From assembly GCF_032229285.1 (NCBI RefSeq), contig NZ_CP135084.1, positions 310,001 to 374,000 of the forward strand: a stretch of 64,000 bases of DNA, in the 5' to 3' direction. The stretch comes from Rheinheimera sp. MMS21-TC3 (GTDB taxonomy: Bacteria; Pseudomonadota; Gammaproteobacteria; Enterobacterales; Alteromonadaceae). Both the position numbers and the translations under genes were made by a program. Each line of letters starts with the position of its first letter. Position 1 is the stretch's first letter. The notes beneath the pieces were generated by a model. It saw only the letters and a list, made by a program, of their open reading frames with translations, did no database searches and had not been told where the DNA came from. Of this stretch, positions 51,966 to 59,732 are shown piece by piece.

Positions 51966-52805
51966 ATGAGCAGTGAAATCATTATTGCAGTGCCAACAAC
52001 AGAAGGGCGCTTAAAAAGCTTTATTGAAAACAGGCTAGTGCAACGTATTTTACTAGCGCTGATTTTAATAAACGCCGTGACCTTAGGGTTAGAAACCTTT
52101 CCTGCAGTAATGGCTGTTATAGGGCCTGTTATACAGATTTTAGATAAAACTATTTTAACGGTTTTTGTACTAGAAATAGTGCTACGACTGTTTGTATACC
52201 GGCTGAGTTTCTTTAAAGATGCTTGGAGTGTCTTTGATTTTATTGTGGTGGGTATCGCATTACTGCCTGCCAGCGGGCCGTTTTCAGTGTTGCGTGCACT
52301 GCGAGTTTTAAGGGTGTTGCGGGTGCTTACCTTTGTACCCTCAATGAAAAAAATTGTTGGCGCCTTAATGCAGTCACTTAATGGCATGCTTTCTATTACT
52401 ATGGTGCTCGGCTTAATTTACTACGTTGCTGCGGTAATGGTAACCAAGCTGTTTGGTGAGGCTTTTCCCGAGTGGTTTGGTAGCTTAGGCGGGTCTTTAT
52501 ATACCTTATTCCAAATTATGACCCTCGAAAGTTGGTCTATGGGCATTGCGCGTCCGGTAATGGCACAATTCCCCTATGCATGGCTATTTTTTGTGCCTTT
52601 TATTCTTATCGCAACTTTTACCATGCTTAATTTGTTTATTGCCGTAATAGTTAACGCCGTGCAAAGCATGCATGACGAAGAGCATAAAGCCGAGCATGAT
52701 GCTGACGCCGCGACTCAGCAACAACTGCTGGCGCAAATGCAGTTATTACAACAAGAACTGGCGCACATGCGTCTGCAGATGCAATCAAAGGATAACCCAA
52801 CCTAA
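51966..52805 (+). CDS. Voltage-gated sodium channel, NaChBac family (ion transporter)
   Basis: 279 residues, the usual BacNav size: one domain of six membrane helices. The voltage-sensor S4 has four Arg in register (R110, R113, R116, R119 in FSVLRALRVLRVLRVLTF). The selectivity filter is TLESW at residues 186-190, as in NaChBac. S5 and S6 are about 140-162 and 205-232. The C-terminal tail (about 248-276) is a Gln/Leu-rich coiled coil expected to tetramerise. Such channels drive Na+ influx linked to motility and pH in alkaliphilic or marine bacteria; that role is only inferred here. Confidence 0.92.
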   Translation: MSSEIIIAVPTTEGRLKSFIENRLVQRILLALILINAVTLGLETFPAVMAVIGPVIQILDKTILTVFVLEIVLRLFVYRLSFFKDAWSVFDFIVVGIALLPASGPFSVLRALRVLRVLRVLTFVPSMKKIVGALMQSLNGMLSITMVLGLIYYVAAVMVTKLFGEAFPEWFGSLGGSLYTLFQIMTLESWSMGIARPVMAQFPYAWLFFVPFILIATFTMLNLFIAVIVNAVQSMHDEEHKAEHDADAATQQQLLAQMQLLQQELAHMRLQMQSKDNPT

Positions 52806-53015
52806 CCTACCTTTATACTAGAGCGATTGTTAGCAGCATTTACTCTAGAGGTAGTGTTATGTAATTGGTGGTTAAAAATTGCAGATAGATAACGAAAAAA
52901 AGTTAAAAATTAATTAAAATAATATCTTGTCATGGTAACATTAAGTTAATTGTGTGAGCCTTTCTGTCGCTTGCGAAGTTAGGCCCTCTATTGTTAACTA
53001 AGACAAGGATATACG

Positions 53016-53888
53016 ATGTCGTCAATGCGAATCACGCAAGCTGTCGGGCTTGGCGGTGCTAATATGTTAGCGGATGTGAAAGCAGTACAAACCGCGTTAA
53101 ATAAGCTACTAGATCAAATTCCGCCAACTAAAACATTAGTCGTAGATGGCCGTTTAGGCACTCGGCCAGAAAGCTCAAAAACAGTAGCTGCGATTAAGGT
53201 ATTTCAAAGTAAAGTGGTAGGCATGCAACGACCTGATGGCAAAATTGATGTTAATGGTCGTAGTCACCGTAAGATAAATGAACAGCTCACTAAGAAAGCG
53301 GCTGTAGCTGCAGTTCCTATTTCTGGTAGTTTAAAAGTAACTTTAAAAAGTCAGATAGAAAGGTACGAAGGGCGTGTGCCGCACATGTATCTTGATACTA
53401 AAGGGTTTGTAACCGTAGGTGTGGGGCACTTGTTAAAAGATGCTGCAGCGGCAAAGCAGATTGCGTTTATTGTGCGCGAAACAGGTCAGCCCGCTTCAGC
53501 TAAGCAAATTGAAGAAGAATTTAACTTAATTAAAAGTCGTTTTTTTGGTGAAGATTATGTTGCTAGGGATTTTAAAGCATTTACTAAACTACAGTTAACC
53601 GAAACGGTCATGAATGCTCAAGTGGATCATCATATTAAGACTTTTGAAAAAGAGCTAAAAAGCATTTATGGTAGCGCTGAATTTTCAGCCTTTCCTAATA
53701 AAGTAAAATTAGCACTTTTTGATATGATTTTTAATTTAGGCATGACAAAACTTAAAAATACATTTCCCAAATTTAATAAACATATTAAGGCTGGCGATTA
53801 CAAAAAAGCGGCTTTAGAGTCTTCAAGAAAAGATATTGCGAGTGAGCGCAATGCTTATGTTTATAATTTACTGGTAAACGAAAAATGA
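53016..53888 (+). CDS. T4-lysozyme-like muramidase with N-terminal peptidoglycan-binding domain (probable T6SS-type effector)
   Basis: 290 residues, no signal peptide. Residues about 10-95 form a PG_binding_1-like domain (LADVKAVQTALNKLL, VDGRLGTRPESSKTVAAIKVFQ). Residues 107-290 are a phage-type muramidase close to T4 lysozyme: the catalytic triad is Glu118 (RYEGR), Asp127 (YLDTKG) and Thr133 (FVTVGVGH), with GHLLKDAAAAK following as in T4. A cell-wall-binding domain plus a lysozyme domain in a leaderless protein, with the adjacent gene encoding a secreted protein overlapping by 4 bp (ATGA), fits a peptidoglycan-targeting effector and its immunity partner. A cryptic phage endolysin is the main alternative, but no phage genes are present. 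Confidence 0.85.
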   Translation: MSSMRITQAVGLGGANMLADVKAVQTALNKLLDQIPPTKTLVVDGRLGTRPESSKTVAAIKVFQSKVVGMQRPDGKIDVNGRSHRKINEQLTKKAAVAAVPISGSLKVTLKSQIERYEGRVPHMYLDTKGFVTVGVGHLLKDAAAAKQIAFIVRETGQPASAKQIEEEFNLIKSRFFGEDYVARDFKAFTKLQLTETVMNAQVDHHIKTFEKELKSIYGSAEFSAFPNKVKLALFDMIFNLGMTKLKNTFPKFNKHIKAGDYKKAALESSRKDIASERNAYVYNLLVNEK

Positions 53889-54610
53889 TCAAGTTAACGC
53901 TATTACTGGGTTTTATGGGTATTTCAAGTTTGGCTTGTGCAAGCTTATCTGTAGCAAAAATACCACCATCGTATAGTACTGAAAATAGAACTAATGGTTA
54001 CTTTATAGAGCAAGTGCCTTTAAATACCCCTGCACAAGTTCAAAGCTTACAAAATAAAGAGTGGTATTTTACACGGCAATTAATAAATGCTGAGCAGCAG
54101 AAAGTGGAAGCGAATAGCTGTGAAAAGCTGACTAAGTTATTAAATGAAGGGTTCAAGGCAGTAAGCTACCGTGAGCAGTCATCAGTTGATACTATAAATC
54201 GAGTTTGTTCGGTATGGAGCCATATTGGGCAGTTAACTGCTTCAAAAACGACTTATCTTAGCTTATTAAAACATGGAGAAATATTACCTGAAAAGATGCC
54301 CGCCGAGTTAGCGCTTATTATATCTAAAGATGATGAGCGTCGCTTAGCTAAAGCGTCAAGTTGGCAAGACATGAGTCAGATTAGTAAAATTGAAATTATT
54401 AATGCTGACCAGGCGGTTTATTATGACAACAGCGGTGGCATTCAAAGGTTAACCATTATGGCCAAAGGCGACTATAACCAAGACGGCATTGAAGATGCCG
54501 TGCTGTATATGGCGAATGCGGTTGAGCAAGGTAGTTACAGTTCAACTTATGGTTATATCATTACTAAGCTAGCAGCTGATGCTCCATATACTTTGCTTAA
54601 GCAGTTTTAA
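53885..54610 (+). CDS. Exported protein, candidate immunity protein of the lysozyme-like effector
   Basis: 241 residues. A signal peptide (MIKLTLLLGFMGISSLACAS) directs it to the periplasm, where an inhibitor of a cell-wall enzyme has to act. No known inhibitor family is recognised. Near the C-terminus AKGDYNQDGIEDAVLY is an EF-hand/FG-GAP-like calcium loop (DxNxDG). Two Cys (NSCEKLT and NRVCSVW) may pair. It overlaps the effector gene by 4 bp. The immunity role is inferred from topology and coupling alone. Confidence 0.7.
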   Translation: MIKLTLLLGFMGISSLACASLSVAKIPPSYSTENRTNGYFIEQVPLNTPAQVQSLQNKEWYFTRQLINAEQQKVEANSCEKLTKLLNEGFKAVSYREQSSVDTINRVCSVWSHIGQLTASKTTYLSLLKHGEILPEKMPAELALIISKDDERRLAKASSWQDMSQISKIEIINADQAVYYDNSGGIQRLTIMAKGDYNQDGIEDAVLYMANAVEQGSYSSTYGYIITKLAADAPYTLLKQF

Positions 54611-54627
54611 TGTTAATTAGGTGCTAA

Positions 54628-55323
54628 TTAAAGCAACATAAACTCTTCTAACGATTGGCCGGTGAGTCGGCCAATTTGGCGGAAGATATAAAAAATAGCG
54701 GCCATTAACATCACCATGCTTGGTAGGGCAATAACTGGGTAACTTAACCATGTCATGCGGCCAAGCTCTTCAGCGTAAGCGGTCGTGCCAGGTAAGCTAA
54801 CTACTATGGCCTTGGCTAAAATATAATTTAACGCGGCCGAGATAAAAAAAGTGCCAGCAACAATAAAGCCGGCGCGCTCTGTGCTTTTGGCAAATTTTGC
54901 GCTGTTGCCACGCAAAGCTAAAGCGTTATCTAACTTTTCTATATCTATCACTTCTGGGTTAATTAGTAAGGTTTTTACTAAGGGATAGCGGGTGTACTGG
55001 CTAATTAATACAGCAATACCAATTAATGCTGGTACCATGGCTTCTTTAATGGCGATATAGGCAGGGTCAAGCTGCAATAAGCTAATGCCACCGGTGAGCA
55101 ATACACTTATTACCCCCAGTATTGAGAAAAAATTTACTTTACCTGACTTAATTAAACTCCAGCCGCCATAAGCTAAAGGAAAAGCCAGGGCGATAACCAC
55201 CGACCAGACGGGGCCTAAGGTATCTTCAGTGCTTAACTTACTTAATATCAATGCAGGAGCAATGATATTAAACAACATATCACTTAAAAAATTTGACTTT
55301 TTCTTGCTGCGAGGCTGGTTCAT
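54628..55323 (-). CDS. VC0807-like membrane protein
   Basis: 231 residues with about six membrane helices (roughly 12-27, 38-55, 67-85, 92-110, 152-175 and 194-215). It begins with FLSDMLFNIIAPALILSKLS, the pattern of the VC0807 family, which has no assigned function. It stands alone and converges with the immunity gene, 17 bp away. Confidence 0.7.
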   Translation of the reverse strand: MNQPRSKKKSNFLSDMLFNIIAPALILSKLSTEDTLGPVWSVVIALAFPLAYGGWSLIKSGKVNFFSILGVISVLLTGGISLLQLDPAYIAIKEAMVPALIGIAVLISQYTRYPLVKTLLINPEVIDIEKLDNALALRGNSAKFAKSTERAGFIVAGTFFISAALNYILAKAIVVSLPGTTAYAEELGRMTWLSYPVIALPSMVMLMAAIFYIFRQIGRLTGQSLEEFMLL

Positions 55324-55491
55324 ATGGATTTAAATCAAGCTGATAATAAGCCTGTATTGTACGCATATCTTTGCTTTAATGAAGTGCTAGTGATTTATTT
55401 TTAATAACAGCCTATTTTGTTAAGGGGCAGTGTTGAGTCTATTGTCATAACCCTATAGGGTATTTTTATCTACAATTTTAAGGTGCTTTTT

Positions 55492-58116
55492 ATGGATCAG
55501 TATGCAGCGTTGCGAGCTAATGTAAATTTAATGGGCACCCAGTTAGGCGATACCATTCGTAACCAATTGGGCGAAAAAGTGTTGCAGCGGGTAGAACAAA
55601 TTCGTTTATTATCTAAAGCCTCACGCCAAGGCAATGAACAGCAAGCTGAACAGTTAAAAACAGTTTTAACCTCATTAAGCGATGATGAACTATTACCAGT
55701 AGCACGCGCATTTTCGCAATTTTTAAATTTAGCTAACTTAGCCGAGCAGCATCATACTATAAGTAAAGCGGGGCAAAATAGTATTGAAAAACCGCAGCCC
55801 ATTGATGAGCTGTTAGCGCAGCTGGCGCAACATAAAATACCGGCTGAGCAAGTTGTTGCTGCTGCGGAGTCATTATCCATAGAGCTTGTATTAACTGCGC
55901 ATCCAACCGAAGTGTCACGACGAACTTTAATCCATAAGCTGTCTGAAATTGCCGGCTGTTTACAACAATTAGAGCAACAGCTTGATACTGAGCAACAGCA
56001 GCAAATCCAGCAACGGATGTTCGAGCTAATTAGCCAAGCATGGCGTACTAATGAAATTAGACAGCAGCGACCTACACCTGTTGATGAAGCAAAGTCTGGT
56101 TTTGCGGTAATTGAAACCTCGTTATGGCAGGCTATTCCTGACTTTCTACGCCAGCTCGATGGCAAACTAACCAGCGCTATTGGCCAAGGCATTGCTATTG
56201 ATGCCACCCCTATTAAATTTTCGTCATGGATGGGCGGAGATCGTGATGGCAATCCTTTTGTTACAGCAGAGGTTACGCAACAGGTTTTACTGCTTAGTCG
56301 CTGGAAAGCCGCTGATTTATTTATTAACGACTTGCAACTGTTAAGTAGTGAACTTTCCATGTCAGAGGCTAATACTGAATTAAAGGCTATTACTGAGGAA
56401 GCAGAGCCTTATCGAGCAGTACTTAATAAATTAAAAAAACAGCTAGAAGCAACTCGGCAGTGGTTAACTAATACGTTAAAGGGTGAACTAACAGCAAAGC
56501 CGGCAGACATTATTTGGCATAACCAGCAGTTAATCGAGCCGTTATTACTATGCTATCAGTCACTAATAGACTGCGGCATGCCGGTTATAGCGAACAGTAA
56601 GCTGCTCGATACCTTACGTCGTGCTTATACCTTTGGGGTTTGTTTGCTAAAGCTCGATATTCGTCAAGATGCGCAACGTCATACCGATGTTTTTAGTGAG
56701 TTAACACAATATTTAGGTTTAGGCGATTACGCCAGTTGGCAGGAGTCAGAAAAGCAACAGTTTTTGTTAACTGAGCTAAGCAGCCGTCGGCCTTTATTTG
56801 GTAAAGATTGGCAACCTAGTGCCGATGTGCAACAAGTGCTAGATACCTGCGCTATAGTAGCCGAGCATGGCCCTGAGGCGCTAAGTACCTATGTTATTTC
56901 AATGGCCGGAAAGCCATCCGATGTGTTAGCGGTGCAGCTATTGCTAAAACAGGCTGGCGCCCAGTTCTCTATGCCAATAGCGCCATTATTTGAAACCTTA
57001 GCCGATTTAGAGAATGCGCCCAACTGTATGGCGCAATTACTGGCCATTGCTAGCTATCGCAGTTATATCAATAATATTCAAGAAGTGATGATTGGCTACT
57101 CTGATTCCGCCAAAGATGCCGGCGTCTTTGCTGCGGCTTGGGCGCAGTATCAAGCGCAAGAAGCCTTAGTAGCAATTTGTCAGCAAGCTAAAGTGCAGCT
57201 AACTCTTTTCCATGGTCGAGGTGGCACTATTGGCCGGGGAGGTGGTCCTGCCCATGCTGCTATTTTGTCTCAACCCCCGGGTTCATTGGTCGGTGGTTTA
57301 AGAGTGACTGAACAAGGCGAAATGATCCGCTTTAAGTTTGGCTTGCCCAAACTAGCGCAGCGCAGCTTAGCGTTATATGCCAGTGCAGTATTAGAAGGCT
57401 TACTATTACCACCGCCTGCGCCTAAAGCTAGCTGGCGCGAGTTAATGCAGCAATTAGCGGATGATTCTTGTCAGGCCTACCGAGCTGTAGTGCGTGAAGA
57501 TAAAGCTTTTGTTACTTATTTTCGAGCTGCCACTCCAGAACAAGAGCTAGGTCAGCTACCCTTAGGTAGTCGGCCAGCAAAGCGTAATGCCGGGGGCGGC
57601 GTTGAAAGTTTACGTGCTATTCCGTGGATTTTTGCTTGGTCACAAAACCGTTTAATGTTACCAGCTTGGCTAGGTGCTGGCGCTGCTTTAGCTAATGCAG
57701 TACAGACTAATCAATCCACTTTAGATGAAATGCAGCAACAGTGGCCCTTTTTTGCTACCCGTTTATCTATGCTAGAAATGGTGTTGTTAAAAGCAGATAG
57801 CGATATAGCAGCTTATTATGACAGCGTGTTAGTGCCCGCTGAGTTGCAGTATTTCGGCAGTCAATTAAGGCAACAACTTGCTGATGATAAAAAGCTATTA
57901 TTACAGCTTATTCATAGTGACACCTTAATGGCGAAAGAAGACTGGATCCGCGAGTCAATAATGTTGCGCAACACCTATGTCGACCCGCTGCATATTTTAC
58001 AAGTAGAGCTATTACATCGAGTAAGGCAACCAGCACAACAGCATAAGCCAGAAATTAACCATGCCTTGATGATCACTATGGCCGGTATAGCTGCAGGTAT
58101 GCGTAATTCAGGTTAG
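55492..58116 (+). CDS. ppc: Phosphoenolpyruvate carboxylase
   Basis: 874 residues, the normal length. It carboxylates PEP to oxaloacetate, replenishing the TCA cycle. The first catalytic His lies in LVLTAHPTEVSRRTLIHKL, the second in FHGRGGTIGRGGGPAHAAI, and WMGGDRDGNPFVT is the conserved PEP-binding stretch. The C-terminus ends MRNSG, where E. coli and relatives have the conserved MRNTG. I take ATG at 55492, with AAGGTG 6 bases upstream; a GTG three codons earlier is less suitable. It has no link in function to the lanthipeptide genes downstream. Confidence 0.96.
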   Translation: MDQYAALRANVNLMGTQLGDTIRNQLGEKVLQRVEQIRLLSKASRQGNEQQAEQLKTVLTSLSDDELLPVARAFSQFLNLANLAEQHHTISKAGQNSIEKPQPIDELLAQLAQHKIPAEQVVAAAESLSIELVLTAHPTEVSRRTLIHKLSEIAGCLQQLEQQLDTEQQQQIQQRMFELISQAWRTNEIRQQRPTPVDEAKSGFAVIETSLWQAIPDFLRQLDGKLTSAIGQGIAIDATPIKFSSWMGGDRDGNPFVTAEVTQQVLLLSRWKAADLFINDLQLLSSELSMSEANTELKAITEEAEPYRAVLNKLKKQLEATRQWLTNTLKGELTAKPADIIWHNQQLIEPLLLCYQSLIDCGMPVIANSKLLDTLRRAYTFGVCLLKLDIRQDAQRHTDVFSELTQYLGLGDYASWQESEKQQFLLTELSSRRPLFGKDWQPSADVQQVLDTCAIVAEHGPEALSTYVISMAGKPSDVLAVQLLLKQAGAQFSMPIAPLFETLADLENAPNCMAQLLAIASYRSYINNIQEVMIGYSDSAKDAGVFAAAWAQYQAQEALVAICQQAKVQLTLFHGRGGTIGRGGGPAHAAILSQPPGSLVGGLRVTEQGEMIRFKFGLPKLAQRSLALYASAVLEGLLLPPPAPKASWRELMQQLADDSCQAYRAVVREDKAFVTYFRAATPEQELGQLPLGSRPAKRNAGGGVESLRAIPWIFAWSQNRLMLPAWLGAGAALANAVQTNQSTLDEMQQQWPFFATRLSMLEMVLLKADSDIAAYYDSVLVPAELQYFGSQLRQQLADDKKLLLQLIHSDTLMAKEDWIRESIMLRNTYVDPLHILQVELLHRVRQPAQQHKPEINHALMITMAGIAAGMRNSG

Positions 58117-58168
58117 TTTAACGCTATATTAATGAGTATTATATTTATTACCTAGATGTTAATGGTTG

Positions 58169-58197
58169 TTTACTTATTGAGTGCTTGCTGTTATTTT
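58169..58197 (+). promoter_or_regulatory. Candidate promoter of the lanthipeptide cluster
   Basis: TTTACT (58169-58174), 17 bp spacer, TATTTT (58192-58197), about 45 bp before the precursor ATG. Weak match to sigma70. A short hairpin CTTCG-aatggc-CGAAG (58206-58221) follows. Confidence 0.35.
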
Positions 58198-58242
58198 TAT
58201 GGTCGCTTCGAATGGCCGAAGTAAAATAATAAGGAAGTAACA

Positions 58243-58437
58243 ATGAAATTAAACTTAAAAAAGAAAGAGTTAGTAAACTTATCTCACGATAATAAAGTAT
58301 TACCTAAAGAGTTAACGCCAGAAGTTGCTGGTGGTACTTGGGACCCATCTAATACTAGAGCGGAATGCAGAACAAGAAGCCTAGAGCCAGGTGAAACCTG
58401 TGGTCAAAGACTCCGTGGTTGTGTTCCGGTTTTCTAA
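58243..58437 (+). CDS. Class I lanthipeptide precursor (double-glycine leader)
   Basis: 64 residues. The leader begins MKLNLKKKELVNLS and ends ELTPEVAGG (Gly30-Gly31), a double-glycine site suited to a C39-peptidase exporter. The core, residues 32-64, starts TWDPSNTRAEC and has six Ser/Thr (T32, S36, T38, T44, S46, T52) and three Cys (C42, C53, C60), so up to three (methyl)lanthionine rings are possible, perhaps one formed by T38 and C42. The motif LNLKKKELVNL is the LxLKKxxIxxL pattern of class I precursors known from Bacteroidetes such as pinensins, not the Firmicutes FNLD box. AAGGAAG lies 6 bases before the ATG. No paralogous precursor was found nearby. Confidence 0.9.
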   Translation: MKLNLKKKELVNLSHDNKVLPKELTPEVAGGTWDPSNTRAECRTRSLEPGETCGQRLRGCVPVF

Positions 58438-58446
58438 TTTAATATT

Positions 58447-58479
58447 GAACAGCTTTTGGCGTAATGGCAAAAGCTGTTC
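58447..58479 (+). terminator. Stem-loop between precursor gene and lanC (attenuator-like)
   Basis: A perfect 12 bp stem, GAACAGCTTTTG and CAAAAGCTGTTC, with a 9 nt loop, 9 bp after the precursor stop. Only TTCTTAAAA follows, a weak T tract. It could partly stop transcription or protect the precursor mRNA, raising peptide over enzyme levels. Confidence 0.7.
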
Positions 58480-58499
58480 TTAAAACCTAGTAGTTCAAA

Positions 58500-59711
58500 A
58501 TGCCTCAAAAATACCTTTCTGATATTGTGCATGTGTTAGATGCAATTAATCAAGATTTACAAACTGCTGATTATAACGACGTACCGCCGGGGATAATTAG
58601 TGGCGTAGCGGGACATATTTTATTTTTATATGAATATTACCAGTTTGCTAAAAAGCCAGAAGTAGAGCTAGCCGTGCAACAGCGCTTTAGTTGGCTAGAA
58701 GAGCAAATAGAAGATTTACAAGACAATAGTACTTTTAGCTATGGTTTACCTGGAATAGGCTGGTTATATGAATACTTACTTAGCCATCAGGCTAGTATAG
58801 ATCCTGATTCCGCTTATGATGGAACTGTTAATAACAGCACAGATATTTGGCTGCAGACTCATATCTTAAATGAGCCTTGGCAGACTGAGATAGAGTTTAT
58901 TCAAGGCATAGCTGGCCTAGCACCTTATATCGCCCGTCGGGCTAAGTATCAGCCTAATCATATTTTAATAGAGAAGTTTTTACAGCAAGTAGAGCTGCTC
59001 TCAGAAAGCACACTTGAAGGGTTAAAATGGCCAACCCCTGAAGGCTCTCCCTACATTCTATTAAATGGTAAGCAAGAAAGTGAAGTTAACCTAGGGCTTG
59101 CTCATGGTATGCCAGCTATTCTTGCCGCGTTATTATCTTTAGCTGGCGTTTCATCCTACTCTGATCGCATCAAGCCACTTTTAGATCAAGGCATAAACTG
59201 GCTTTATAAACAGCAGCAGCCCATTGAGGTAGGGAGTTACTATGGTTATGCAGTCGGAGAAAATGAATGCTCTAGATTAGGCTGGTGTTATGGCGACTTG
59301 CCTTTAGCATTAATTTTTGCTCGTGCTGGGCGTTTACTCAACAATGAAAAATGGCTGAACTTTGGGAAAGACATAGCATTACATACGAGTAAGCGACGAG
59401 ATAATAAAGCGGGCATTAGGGATGCTGGCTTATGCCATGGCAGTGTTGGTCTGGCATTGATATTCAAGCTGATAAACGAATTTTATCATTTAGAAGAATT
59501 AAAATCAGCTCAAGAGTATTGGTTGCAAGATGCGCTTCAGCGCTTTGAAAAAAATGGAGTTGAAGGGTTAAAGCCTTTTAGAGAACCAGGATCAGAAGCT
59601 GAGAAATTGCCGACTCAAGACTTTTTAGGCGGCACTAGCGGGGTGGGCTTAGGTTTGTTAGCGCTTATCTCAAACAGACAAGATTGGGCTGATGCTCTGC
59701 TGTTAGCATAA
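58500..59711 (+). CDS. lanC: Lanthionine synthetase LanC-like cyclase
   Basis: 403 residues, the length of NisC (about 414). It should add Cys thiols to dehydrated Ser/Thr of the precursor to form lanthionine rings. The alpha,alpha-barrel motif set is there: GIISGVAGHILFLY and SYGLPGIGWLYEYL near the start, His202 in LAHGMPAIL, and the zinc ligands Cys263 (LGWCYGD), Cys312 and His313 (GLCHGSVGLAL). The ATG has no strong Shine-Dalgarno. It lies 62 bp after the precursor and is followed 21 bp later by lanB. Confidence 0.92.
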   Translation: MPQKYLSDIVHVLDAINQDLQTADYNDVPPGIISGVAGHILFLYEYYQFAKKPEVELAVQQRFSWLEEQIEDLQDNSTFSYGLPGIGWLYEYLLSHQASIDPDSAYDGTVNNSTDIWLQTHILNEPWQTEIEFIQGIAGLAPYIARRAKYQPNHILIEKFLQQVELLSESTLEGLKWPTPEGSPYILLNGKQESEVNLGLAHGMPAILAALLSLAGVSSYSDRIKPLLDQGINWLYKQQQPIEVGSYYGYAVGENECSRLGWCYGDLPLALIFARAGRLLNNEKWLNFGKDIALHTSKRRDNKAGIRDAGLCHGSVGLALIFKLINEFYHLEELKSAQEYWLQDALQRFEKNGVEGLKPFREPGSEAEKLPTQDFLGGTSGVGLGLLALISNRQDWADALLLA

Positions 59712-59732
59712 TTAAACAAATTAGGTGTATTA

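Noticed and set aside
51959..52387. A 142-codon minus-strand frame opposite the sodium channel gene
   Set aside because: Its composition (Ser, Thr, Ile, Lys-rich) is the shadow of hydrophobic codons on the other strand; the plus-strand channel has clear motifs.
52822..52848. Inverted repeat CTAGAG/CTCTAG after the sodium channel gene as a terminator
   Set aside because: The stem is only 6 bp with a loop of about 19 nt and has no T tract.
53016..53888. Prophage endolysin
   Set aside because: No holin, spanin or other phage gene is nearby, and the overlapping gene encodes a secreted protein; kept only as an alternative.
55752..56360. A 202-codon minus-strand frame within ppc
   Set aside because: Cys- and Ser-rich shadow of Gln- and Ala-rich codons in ppc; no ribosome site.
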